From Symbiodinium natans (taxonomy: Eukaryota; Sar; Dinophyceae; Suessiales; Symbiodiniaceae), in assembly GCA_905221605.1 (NCBI GenBank), contig CAJNDS010000601.1, positions 26,001-90,000 on the forward strand: DNA of 64,000 nucleotides, given 5' to 3'. The first letter of the stretch is position 1, and every line of letters begins with the position of its first letter. A program made the position numbers and the translations under genes. Below are positions 22,521 to 31,449 of the stretch, in pieces. The notes below the pieces were generated by a model. It was given only the letters and a program-made list of their open reading frames with translations, was not told where the DNA came from and made no database searches.

Positions 22521-22891
22521 GGGTTTTAGGGTTTAGGGTTTTAGGGTTTAGGTTTGAAAGCCTAGTCAAAGTGTTTAGGTTTGGGGTTTAGGGCCGGGTT
22601 AAAAGCAAGGGTATTGGGGTGGGTGGTGGGGACTCTTGCGGTTTGGGGGCTTGAGGCAACCAAGACTTACCCGAACGTATCCTGTGTTTCAAAGGCTTGC
22701 TTGAAGGTTCATGGACTTCTATAACTTGGTTTGGTGTTTAAGATTTAGGGTTTTGGGTATAGTGCTTAGCGTTTAGGGCGTCGGGCTTTGAATCTACCCT
22801 ACGTAATCCCTCTCCGTGACTTTAATTGATTTTTCGAACAGGGCTTAGGAGCACAAGCTGGGGACTTCGCCGGCTCAAAGAGGGGTTTAGG

Positions 22892-22993
22892 TTGGGATGT
22901 TCGCCCTTATACTAACAGTCCTTAATAGGGAGTGCAATAGGGGGTACCAAATGTCCCTAGTAAGGACTGTTAATATCAGGGGGAACATCCCAA
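22892..22993. mobile_element. Family B TIR element
   Basis: TTGGGATGTTCGCCC to GGGGGAACATCCCAA with the inner CTAACAGTCCTTA pair. Confidence 0.8.
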
Positions 22994-23245
22994 GGCTCAA
23001 GGTTTTCGGAGTTAGGGACGTCCCTTGCGATGCGATGAGGTTTTGAGTTTAGCGTGCTTTGTTGGGGGGTTAGGTGCCGGTTTGGTTTCGGGCCATGTTT
23101 CATGGCTGTACTTCAAGCCCTGAACCCTGAAGCCTCACAAGCGCACTCGAGCCTGTTGCAGGAAAATAGCAAAAACTTGACTCGAAAACCCTGTTAATGT
23201 GTCAAGTTTCAGCCTGTTCGGAGAATGAGGGGTTGTTCTAAACTG

Positions 23246-23341
23246 CTATTTTGCTAAAGAACATGCCAAAAACCAAAGGATTATAGTCCCTATATTGCCC
23301 TTATAAGGAGGTTTGGGGGGGGGGGGTACTTAAGCAAATAG
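23246..23341. mobile_element. Family C TIR element
   Basis: CTATTTTGCTAAAGAACA to GGGGTACTTAAGCAAATAG, with a G-run inside the right TIR. Confidence 0.7.
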
Positions 23342-23580
23342 TTCTAAACGATCCTTAAAAGCATGGACCGTCGGGGATTAAGAGGCCCAAGAAGTGAATC
23401 CTTATGAAAATGGAGCCTCGCCAAGGGTGGTTGTGAGGACAGGTACTTTACAGCAACTATCAGGCTGGGTCTCTCAGATTTTCTCCCATTGGCGTACCTG
23501 TACCTACATTTTAAGGCCCCGCAGTGTAGCAGGAACCCACAACAGGAACCACCTGAAACCCTAAAACCCTGACTCCGAAA

Positions 23581-23704
23581 CCCTAAACCCTAAACCCTAA
23601 GCCCTAAACCCTAAACCCTAAACCCTAAACCCTAAACCCTAAACCCTAAACCCTAAACCCTAAACCCTAAACCCTAAACCCTAAACCCTAAACCCTAAAC
23701 CCTA
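23581..23704. repeat. Longest regular CCCTAAA block
   Basis: About 17 consecutive CCCTAAA units with a single CCCTAAG variant. The opposing TTTAGGG block begins near 23815; a 100-bp GC-rich segment separates them. Confidence 0.95.
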
Positions 23705-23958
23705 CCCTCCTAAACCTGTTTCGTGCCCTGGATGCTAGGAGCTTGCGACGGGCATCCCGTGGGAGGCGCCGAGCCAGTACAGCCAGTTCAGGGCTTTGGG
23801 CTTTAGGGTCATTTAGGGTTTTTTAGGGTTTAGGGTTTAGGGTTTAGGGCTTAAGTTTAGGGTTTAGGGTTTAGGGCAGCTAGTAGCCGGTAGAAGACCT
23901 ACTGCTGTTGCCCGGCAACCGGATCCGAGAGGCCTAGATGTAAACAGGTTTAGGGCTG

Positions 23959-24083
23959 CTTGGAGGTTCTTCATGGGTACTTAGAAGTGCGGGTATACGT
24001 AGGGTAACTATAGCTATAAGTGGCTATACACTTAGTTTTAGGGTGCTTTTAACCCTGCTGATAGCGACCCATGAACCGTCAAG
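23959..24083. mobile_element. Family A TIR element
   Basis: CTTGGAGGTTCTTCATGGGT to GACCCATGAACCGTCAAG. Confidence 0.7.
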
Positions 24084-24380
24084 TAGCCCTAAACCCCAAA
24101 CCCTAAACCTCTTTAAAGGTAATGTCATAAGTAGAGATACAAGGCAGGCTCGGACGAAGCCCTCAAGTCCCTAAATCATTCTCAATGGCTTGTGCGGTCG
24201 GGTCGGAGGAGGTGGGATAGTGCGTCTCACTCCCCAAGGAGTGCCTTGTGTCTGGTCATCCCAGACTACACAACTTACCGATAAGTCCGACAACCCTGAA
24301 AAAACAGCCGTAAGCACGAAACCCTCAGCCCTGCTCCCTACACCCCCATCATAGATACAAACCATGTACACCCCAAAAAG

Positions 24381-24530
24381 CTGAACCCTAAACCCTGAAC
24401 CCTGAACCCCAAACCCAAACCTTAAACCCTGAACCCTAAACCCTAAACCCTAAACCCTAAACCCTAAACCCTAAACCCTAAACCCTAAACCCTAAACCCT
24501 AAACCCTAAACCCTGAACCCAAACCCTAAA
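24381..24530. repeat. Telomere-like CCCTAAA block
   Basis: About 20 units, the central fourteen perfect, with CCCTGAA variants at both margins. Confidence 0.95.
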
Positions 24531-24960
24531 GCCCCTCAAAAAATCGTGCTGGGAGCAAAGTGAGGAGATGCAGCGCCAGGAACAGCCCTGCACTGAGACA
24601 CCCCCAGGGAACTGTACTTGAAGGTTCATGGGTAGCTATAAGCAGGGTTCGGGGTTCAAGGTTTAGGGTTTAGCGTTTAGGGCTTCTCAGGCCGGAGCCT
24701 CTGCAGTCCCGGGTTAAAAATCGTTTAGGGCTACTTGAAGATTCATGAGTAGGCACAAGGAGGGGCACAAGTTCAGCATTCCAGAGTTGTTTGGGTTGGC
24801 TAGTTTGGGGTTTGGTTGGGCTTTGCAAGGTTTAGGCTAGAAGGTTATTTGGGGGGTTCGGGTGCAGAGTTGGTGGGTTGGGTGTGATGTGTTTGGGAAG
24901 TAATAGGGCTGAGAGCTTTGGGGCTTGGCCGGTAGCTCAGAACTCGCGATTCTTTCTCAG

Positions 24961-25024
24961 GAAGGAGCTTAAGAGGGTGGAGGCGTTCAGGGCCCCTGCC
25001 GCTGGATCCCACTCGGCATCATAG
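24961..25024 (+). CDS. Exon-like segment with stop, function unknown
   Basis: Preceded by TTCTTTCTCAG, a strong acceptor-like tract. Reads KELKRVEAFRAPAAGSHSAS to TAG. Confidence 0.3.
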
Positions 25025-25248
25025 CCCGTAGACCCCCCAGACCATCTGTCGTTGCGAGAATCGAAGCCCTGTGTCAGTGCGCCCATGGCCCGAGAGTAAG
25101 ACGACGCTGAACCCTAAACCCTAAACCCTAAACCCTAAACCCTAAACCCTAAACCATCCTGACGCCGCAAGCGGCCTGAGACTGAGCCTGAAAGCCTGGG
25201 TTCGACACGGAACAGCTCTCTTTATTGTTATTCTTACTTATTCGTACT

Positions 25249-25375
25249 ATTAATGTGTATATATATATATACACATATATACATATATACATACATATGT
25301 ACATACATATATACATATATACATATAGATGCATATATATATATATGCATATATATATATGTATATATGTACAGG
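25249..25375. repeat. TA/CATA microsatellite
   Basis: Alternating (TA)n, (CATA)n and (ATAC)n. The tyrosine/isoleucine-rich reverse ORF across it is artefactual. Confidence 0.9.
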
Positions 25376-25541
25376 AGGCATTCTACACTGCTTGAAAACT
25401 AGGATTGTCCTCATTCACTTCAGGGTTCGACTCCCCTAATTTCCCGGATTCCTCAGGGTTTAGGGTTTAGGGCTAAGGGCTTAGGGCTTGGGGTTTAGGC
25501 AGGGTTTAGGGTTTAGGGCTTAGGCTTTAGGGGTTTGGGGC

Positions 25542-25650
25542 AAGATGAAAGCCGAGGTCTCTGTTGGAGGAGTCCAAGTGGAACACCAACGACGCTCAGG
25601 GTACCGCTGGGCAGTCGCGTCTTCAGCAGCTGATGCCTGGCAGCACCTGA
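25542..25650 (+). CDS. Exon-like segment, function unknown
   Basis: Follows a TTTAGGG block. Open frame KMKAEVSVGGVQVEHQRRSG then YRWAVASSAADAWQ. Its end runs into a family A left TIR (CCTGAAGGTTCATGG). Confidence 0.25.
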
Positions 25651-25950
25651 AGGTTCATGGGGGGTTGTAAGTAGGGTTTAGGGTTTATAAGGCTAAGTTT
25701 AAGGTTTGGGTTTTAAAGGTTTAGGGTTTAGGGCCTATGACTCCCTTGTCTTGTTTCTGTGCCTGTAGACTTGCCTTCCCCAAAATCGAAGGCGGATTCC
25801 CATTGTCGGCTTCAATGAGGGTTTGGGGTCTTCTGCGCACAAATCGGATAAACGCGATGCCCTTGGGCGGAATGTAAAATTCCCGAAAAACCTATGTAGC
25901 CCCTAAAACCCTAAGGTCCCTCATAAGGGTCCCTCGTTTACTCCCTTGAA

Positions 25951-26028
25951 GTCAGGAAGACCCTTGCAAAGTACTTCCTGGCCCAGCTCCAGCTTCTGGA
26001 GGACATGGTCAAGGAGGGGCCTCGAGGG
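25951..26028 (+). CDS. Exon-like segment, function unknown
   Basis: Reads VRKTLAKYFLAQLQLLEDMV then KEGPR, a charged helix-like peptide, ending where a TTTAGGG-type array starts. Confidence 0.3.
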
Positions 26029-26190
26029 TTTAGGGTATATAGGGTAATATAGGGTAATATAGGGTAATATAGGGTAATATAGGGTAATATAGGGTAATAT
26101 AGGGTAATATAGGGTAATATAGGGTAATATAGGGTAATATAGGGTAATATAGGGTAATATAGGGTAATATAGGGTAATATAGGGTATAGG
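26029..26190. repeat. AGGGTAATAT tandem array
   Basis: Fourteen perfect 10-bp units from 26041, with half units at the edges. It begins inside a GGTTTAGGG motif, so it may have grown from a telomere-like block. The Tyr/Leu/Pro-rich reverse ORFs over it are artefacts. Confidence 0.95.
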
Positions 26191-27277
26191 GTTAAGCAAA
26201 ACAGGGTGCAGGGATGTTGGGCCCTGAGCCTCAAAACCCGGAGGGAGTAAGAGGTTGGGGTGTTTCGAGGGGGGGGGGGGTTGGGGTGTTTGGGGTTTAG
26301 TTTAGTTTTGGTCTTGTTTGAGTTTGGGGCTGAAGGGTTCTTCGTTGGGGTCAAGTAGGGCAATCTAAACATGCCCAGACTCAGTGTGCGTCACCTCACG
26401 CACATTGCCCAGAGAGCTGTAGGCTTTGGCTTGCTTGCGATGGATAGGATCGTCGAAGCGCGAATGGTTTGGAGACTGTGCATGTAGGCAATACGACTAG
26501 CCTGTTGCATTTTACCACCTTGATCAACCCCCTCATGTGTGTGTATGTCTGCATAAAAGTGTGTATATATATATATATATATTTATATTTGTATATCTCT
26601 GTGTGTGTCTGTATGCATGCGTGTATATGTTTATACATATAGATGCCGCTCTCTCTCTCTCTCTCTCCCCTCCTTTGTGTCTCGGCGCTCAGTATCTCTT
26701 CCCCGTAGGTCTTGTAGATGCAGTGGAGCATTGCCGGGACGTTTGCCCTGAGGAGCGCCAGATGCATTGCATCATGAGTTTGCAAGAGGAGTGTCCCGGC
26801 GCAGCCTTAAGACGGGCTTGAGGATGCGTACTTGAAGGTTCCTGGGTCGTTATAAGTAGGGCCCTAAGTAAGGGTATAGCCAGTTAAAAGTATAGTTATC
26901 CTAGTTTTAGTCGAGATTTCAGTCTTGGGGCAGTTGATTTTTCTTCAGTGGGAGGTGAACCCGAAGAGACAGAATGGCCTTATGTTCATTGATCATGCGC
27001 GGCAGGTGCCGCTTGCAGCACATGGCGGAGATTCGGACTTTGCATACATGAGGGCTGGGGAGCTTCGAAAAGGCTGCAATGTCATCCCTCTTTCACATCC
27101 CAAACCCTGCTTGAAGGTTCATGGGTGCTTGTATGTAGGGTTACGGGTACGCTATCTCAAAGTCGCACCATTTTAGGGTACTTGTAGCCCTACTTGTCAT
27201 TTACCACGAAGGCTTCTAGTAAAGGCTCCAAGCCAAACCCGGGCAGGGAACCCTGAATGCGACTTCTGGCCAACACT

Positions 27278-27289
27278 TGTTGGCTCAAG
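27278..27289 (+). promoter_or_regulatory. Possible relict spliced-leader 3' end upstream of the 27434 gene
   Basis: TTGTTGGCTCAAG matches the last 12-13 bases of the dinoflagellate spliced leader (ATTTTGGCTCAAG) at all but one or two positions. Relict leaders upstream of genes are known in dinoflagellates and indicate reinsertion of a trans-spliced cDNA. The rest of the 22-nt leader does not match, so chance is possible. Confidence 0.3.
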
Positions 27290-27433
27290 CCTTGGTTTGC
27301 AGCATTTGTGCAGGAAGGATCCCACTGGCCCAGGAGTTCTGAGAAGGCAGATCCGATGCAGATGATTGAGTCACACTAGGGTTTAGGGTTTAGGGTTCAG
27401 GGTATTTGGGAGCCCAGACAGCATTCGGGAGCA

Positions 27434-29428
27434 ATGGCCTGGAGGGTGCCGCATGTGCTTTTCCTGGGGATTGCCCTGTGCGCCGGCAAGGAGGATGTCG
27501 CGGTGCCGCACTTCAAATGGGGACAGACAAAGGAGAAAGTGTTCGTCACTGTCGCCGTACGAAATCTGAACCAGAGTTCCATCAATGTTCATTTTACAGC
27601 AGATCACCTTGTCTTCGAGTGCTCAGACAGCAATGGCAAGGTCTACGCATTGGACCTGGAGCTCGACCAGGATATAGCTCCAAGCCTGTGCCGATGGGAG
27701 CAGCTCTCCAGAAAGGAGCGCTGGGGCGAGTCTGTGTTGATGACTCTCACGAAGATTTTTCCCGCCGCTTGGCCGGCCCTGGTCCAGGACCCCAAAATCT
27801 ACCGGCAGGTCATGGATCGTGACTGGTCCAGGGATGATGACAAGCTTGAGACAGCAGAGGACAGCTTCTTCGACGAGCATGCCGAGTACCTTCCTCAGCT
27901 GACGACTGAGACAGATCTGGAGCGTTCCATGTGGCTTCCGGGGGTGGAAGCCGTGGCTGTTCTTGCGCGACACCACGCATGCGTGCAGTGCGGCGTTGCA
28001 GATTCAACCTTTGCGGCGGCCGCAAAGAAGTTGGCAGCTTCTAGGGCAAAGGAGGCCTCCTTCCTGGTCTTCGCCATGGATTTGAGGAGCCACTCAGCCC
28101 GGCCACTTGTGCGCAGACTAGGGCTGCGATGCCCGGAGAGTCCGCGCGACTGCCGCTATCTGGCTTTCTCTCGACATGGAGGCCTTATGCCTGCCCTTCT
28201 TCGCGGCCGGCACGAGGAGGCGGCTCTCTTGAGAAGCTTGGAGCTCCTCGCCCGGCCGCAGTTCTTCGAGGTAACTCCCGAGGAAGTTTGGGAGAAGCGA
28301 GCTCGGAATCGGAGCCTCGTCGTACTTCAGTCGACGGCCACAGCTCAAGAGAAGCAGGCTGCACACCTGCAACGAACGAAGCTGGATGTTGGCATTGCGG
28401 CTCCTTCAGCCGCCTTTGGGTTCCAGGGCCGTGCCCTGGCCTTCCGAGCTGGGGAGGACGAGGCGCGGCATTTCGAAGGGTCTCCTGAGGAGTTTCCTCT
28501 GTGGCTCCTCAACACGTCCGTGCCGTGCTTGGCGGACGTCCGCGATTTCGCAGACGACGAGCCTTACGAGGATCTTGGTTTGCCCATCGCCAAGCTGTTC
28601 TTGCAGGGAGGGGAGCTCGATGGCGTGGCGCGCGGCGTCGTGCACCAGCTTTGTGGCCGGTTCTTTGGCCGGGCGGCGTTCACCGTGCGCAATGCCTCCC
28701 TTGGCTCGTCGGACTGGCGGCAGCATGGTGTCCCGGGTCACTTCCCGGCTTTTGCCGTTGCAATGAGCACGGCATACAACACCTCCAGGTTTGCTTTCTT
28801 GGGAATTCCCAAGAATCAGACCGAGGACTTTTGGACGGGACCAGCACGCCAGCTCCTGACAGAGTTTGTCGAGGCGGTGCTGCGCGGAGAGCTGAGCCCG
28901 TCCAGGATGAGCGAAGCACCGGACCAGGATGAGCCTCAGCCGGGATCCGTTCAGAAGCTCGTCGGACGGCGTTGCCGGCAAGTGGTGGAGGAGAGCAGCA
29001 CCGAAGCACTCATCGAAGGCTTCGATGAGTGGCGCCGAGATCATGCTGACCGCAGCCGACGCCTGGATCTCCTGGCGCCTCTCCTGCTGCCACATAACAT
29101 CACTGTTTACAGACTTGACTTCGGACAGAATGAGTGTCCGCCTGATGTACTTCGAAGCATCTCTGCGGGCTACTCCGGCTATTTCTTTGTGCATGCCAAT
29201 GCCAAGCGAAGTGGACGGAAGCTTCGGCGCATGGGAAAGCTGGATCCTGACTTCGAGCAGGTGCTACACTTCATCCAAAAGCACAGCCACGCGAACTTAC
29301 GAGCTTCTGAGCTGCTGGCGTCCTTGGAATCTGCCATGGCATCTGAGCAAGCTAGCCTCCCAACTTGGGTCGTCTTCGTGTCCATCCTGGTGGGAGCTGT
29401 TCCCGTGCTTTTGTGGATTCGAGGATAA
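27434..29428 (+). CDS. ER-type membrane protein: CS/p23-like domain plus thioredoxin-like regions
   Basis: A 664-residue frame without internal intron. Residues 1-17 look like a signal peptide. Residues about 24-118 resemble a CS/p23 domain (PHFKWGQTKEKVFVTVAVRN, LVFECSDSNGKVYALDLEL). A thioredoxin-like stretch follows at about 170-280 with CVQC at 183-186, and PDI-like features recur near the C terminus (ITVYRLDFGQNECPPD; GYFFVHANAK; VLHFIQKHSH, 556-619). Residues 644-661 are hydrophobic, ending WIRG, a tail anchor. Seven N-glycosylation sequons (N46, 292, 360, 420, 449, 461, 555) support a lumenal body. CS domains are normally cytosolic co-chaperone modules, so a secreted CS-thioredoxin fusion is unusual. 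A role in ER folding or redox work is inference. An AG (27421) upstream could accept a spliced leader. Confidence 0.8.
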   Translation: MAWRVPHVLFLGIALCAGKEDVAVPHFKWGQTKEKVFVTVAVRNLNQSSINVHFTADHLVFECSDSNGKVYALDLELDQDIAPSLCRWEQLSRKERWGESVLMTLTKIFPAAWPALVQDPKIYRQVMDRDWSRDDDKLETAEDSFFDEHAEYLPQLTTETDLERSMWLPGVEAVAVLARHHACVQCGVADSTFAAAAKKLAASRAKEASFLVFAMDLRSHSARPLVRRLGLRCPESPRDCRYLAFSRHGGLMPALLRGRHEEAALLRSLELLARPQFFEVTPEEVWEKRARNRSLVVLQSTATAQEKQAAHLQRTKLDVGIAAPSAAFGFQGRALAFRAGEDEARHFEGSPEEFPLWLLNTSVPCLADVRDFADDEPYEDLGLPIAKLFLQGGELDGVARGVVHQLCGRFFGRAAFTVRNASLGSSDWRQHGVPGHFPAFAVAMSTAYNTSRFAFLGIPKNQTEDFWTGPARQLLTEFVEAVLRGELSPSRMSEAPDQDEPQPGSVQKLVGRRCRQVVEESSTEALIEGFDEWRRDHADRSRRLDLLAPLLLPHNITVYRLDFGQNECPPDVLRSISAGYSGYFFVHANAKRSGRKLRRMGKLDPDFEQVLHFIQKHSHANLRASELLASLESAMASEQASLPTWVVFVSILVGAVPVLLWIRG

Positions 29429-29429
29429 T

Positions 29430-29549
29430 CAAAGTCGGAATAATTACTACCAGTGTTCCCTTATGGTCCCTTTACAACCATACAAGAATATTATTGCTAG
29501 AATACCCGCCCCAATCCCCTATTCTAATTGCTGAGGCCCCTTATCGTAG
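29430..29549. mobile_element. Family H element abutting the 27434 stop codon
   Basis: Contains TCGGAATAATTACTACCAG, CTTATGGTCCC and CTATTCTAATTGCTGAGGCC, ending TCGTAG. Its left edge supplies or touches the TAA stop. It could be a retained 3' intron: a GA donor at 29421 and the AG at 29549 are both phase 1. Confidence 0.6.
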
Positions 29550-29650
29550 GCCTTTTCCATCATCAGAACGTGCGCGTCCTCGACATCCGCCTTGTGCTAC
29601 AGCGGGCGAAGATCGCCTGCGAGCTGCTAAAGCAGACAAGTCGCGGGACA
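29550..29650 (+). CDS. Exon-like segment after family H element
   Basis: Immediately after the element's AG. Open frame LFHHQNVRVLDIRLVLQRAK then IACELLKQTSRGTS. Its phase fits splicing from codon Arg-663 of the 27434 gene, which would replace the last residue with a cytosolic tail. Speculative. Confidence 0.3.
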
Positions 29651-29683
29651 AGCTCTAAAAGCTCGCCCCCGGAATCAACTTCC

Positions 29684-29686
29684 TAC

Positions 29687-29740
<54 letters not shown>

Positions 29741-29772
29741 TCATGCATACATATATATATATATATATATGT
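29684..29772. repeat. TA/CA microsatellite
   Basis: (TA)n, (CA)n, (TA)n runs; overlapping ORFs are artefacts. Confidence 0.9.
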
Positions 29773-29947
29773 GTAAAGAAAACTGTTTATATATAGTTAT
29801 GTGTAATGTATCCCCATGCGATCCCCATGCAGGTACTCCTACAACCTTTGTTTGTGCGGCGCCTCCGACCCCCGTCTGCCAACGACCTTCCGCGCGCCTT
29901 GCATGCAGCAGCTTAGTGTCCCAAAGGCTCCATGCACCCATAAAGTG

Positions 29948-30024
29948 CTATTCGCTTAAGAACCCAAAAAAGAAAAGACAACATCCCTGTATCACTCTTC
30001 TAAGGAGGAATAGTTTTTCATTTT

Positions 30025-30055
<31 letters not shown>

Positions 30056-30071
30056 GGGCGGTTCCTAAGCT
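29948..30071. mobile_element. Family C TIR element with G-run
   Basis: CTATTCGCTTAAGAACCC at the left and GGTTCCTAAG at the right, with adjoining T-run and G-run (30018-30058). Confidence 0.6.
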
Positions 30072-30738
30072 GTAAACTTGGGCCTTGAAGGGGGTTCCTT
30101 TTCTAGTAGCTGTAGGGCCTACATGTATACTGCATAGGTACATGGACCCTGAGGGTGTTGAGGGAGTCTGTAAAACGCTGTCCGATTGGTGGAGTTCGAA
30201 AGCCAGCAGTAGGGAGGCGTTGCGGGCTTTAAGTGTACAGCATGTAGTTTAGGGTTCAGGGTTTAGGGTTCAGGGTTTAGGATTTAGAGTTTAGGGTTTA
30301 GGGTTTAGCGCCGGGCTTGCAGGGCTCGTGATTGTAGAGGCTGTTGTGGACTCTTAACTGCTGGGCTTTTAAGGGGCATTGGGCTAGCTGCGCTCGGGCT
30401 ATCAGGGCTTGGGATTCAGCCACTTCCTTGTTTTCTTGAAGGGGCCCGTGCCCGGCTCAGGTGCTGTTAGCCAACATGCTGTCGTAAAGAACTGCTTGGA
30501 TTTGTTCCTGCTCCACTACACACTCGAGGCAGTCGCTCCAGCTAGCATCTCGCAGAAATATGGCCGCAGAGTCCCACTAAGACAGAAACCAACCATCTTG
30601 AAGGCTTCTATAGCCTTGCCTGCCTGGCAGCAACCCCCAAACCCTATAAACTCTAAACCCCCTAAGCCAATGTGTGCTGAGTCATGATGCCGAAATCCCT
30701 GTGCCTCAAGCCCACCTGCACAGTTGCTGCAGAGGTAG

Positions 30739-30816
30739 CACGTCGAACATGTCGAACCTGAGGCGGCTTTCTACAACCTGCTGATCAGCATGTGGCTGGA
30801 CAGGCGCTTTGCTTGA
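30739..30816 (+). CDS. Exon-like segment with stop, function unknown
   Basis: After AGAGGTAG and before a TTTAGGG pair. Reads HVEHVEPEAAFYNLLISMWL then DRRFA to TGA. Confidence 0.3.
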   Translation, partial: HVEHVEPEAAFYNLLISMWLDRRFA

Positions 30817-31019
30817 GACAAGGTTTAGGGTTTAGGGATGAGGGTTTTTAGGTTTTAGGAGTTTGGTGTTTCGGGTTTGGGGACCCTGCCTGTAAAAACT
30901 TCCGTCGGGCTGGAACACAGGACATGCCGCCTCTCTACAGTTCTCCACTTCCGGCATTCGAGATAGGCGTCATGTACAAAACATGAGCAGCGAATGCAGA
31001 GTCTGGCAAGAATTCTCTA

Positions 31020-31133
31020 CTTGGAGGTTCGCGAGTAGTTATATAACTGGGGTTATAAGTAGGGTAGCTATGCTTCTAGCCAAATTTAGGGTACTTATAG
31101 AACCCTACTTATAACTGCCCATGAACCTCCAAG
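31020..31133. mobile_element. Family A TIR element
   Basis: CTTGGAGGTTCGCGAGTAGT to CTGCCCATGAACCTCCAAG; the middle repeats ATAAGTAGGGTAGC. Confidence 0.8.
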
Positions 31134-31139
31134 CAGATT

Positions 31140-31418
31140 TTCTGTCAGTCACCCGGCTGCTCCTCGTCCTCCTCCCATGCGCACGGTCGCCGGGCAGTGC
31201 CTGCAGGTCATATGCCTAGGAATGTGTATTTAGGGCTTAGGGTTTAGGGTTTAGGGATTTCCGGATTTCCGGGTGAAGTGGTTTGCAAGGGTTGTAAGCC
31301 CTTGCCTTAAACCCCAGCAAACCCTATGAACCATAAACCCTCTAAGCACTGTAATCCCTTTAAACCTTTAAACCCTTGGCTGTGGACGTTTGTCCATGCT
31401 TTTGCGAGATCATTTGTT

Positions 31419-31449
<31 letters not shown>

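Noticed and set aside
23581-24530. CRISPR-like regular repeat arrays
   Set aside because: The repeats are contiguous CCCTAAA heptamers without spacers, in a eukaryotic genome.
25921-26372. Tyr/Leu/Pro/Ile repeat ORFs on the - strand
   Set aside because: Artefacts of the AGGGTAATAT tandem array.
28406-29194. 262-codon reverse-strand ORF
   Set aside because: Antisense shadow of the 27434 gene, which has signal peptide, domains and anchor in the forward frame.
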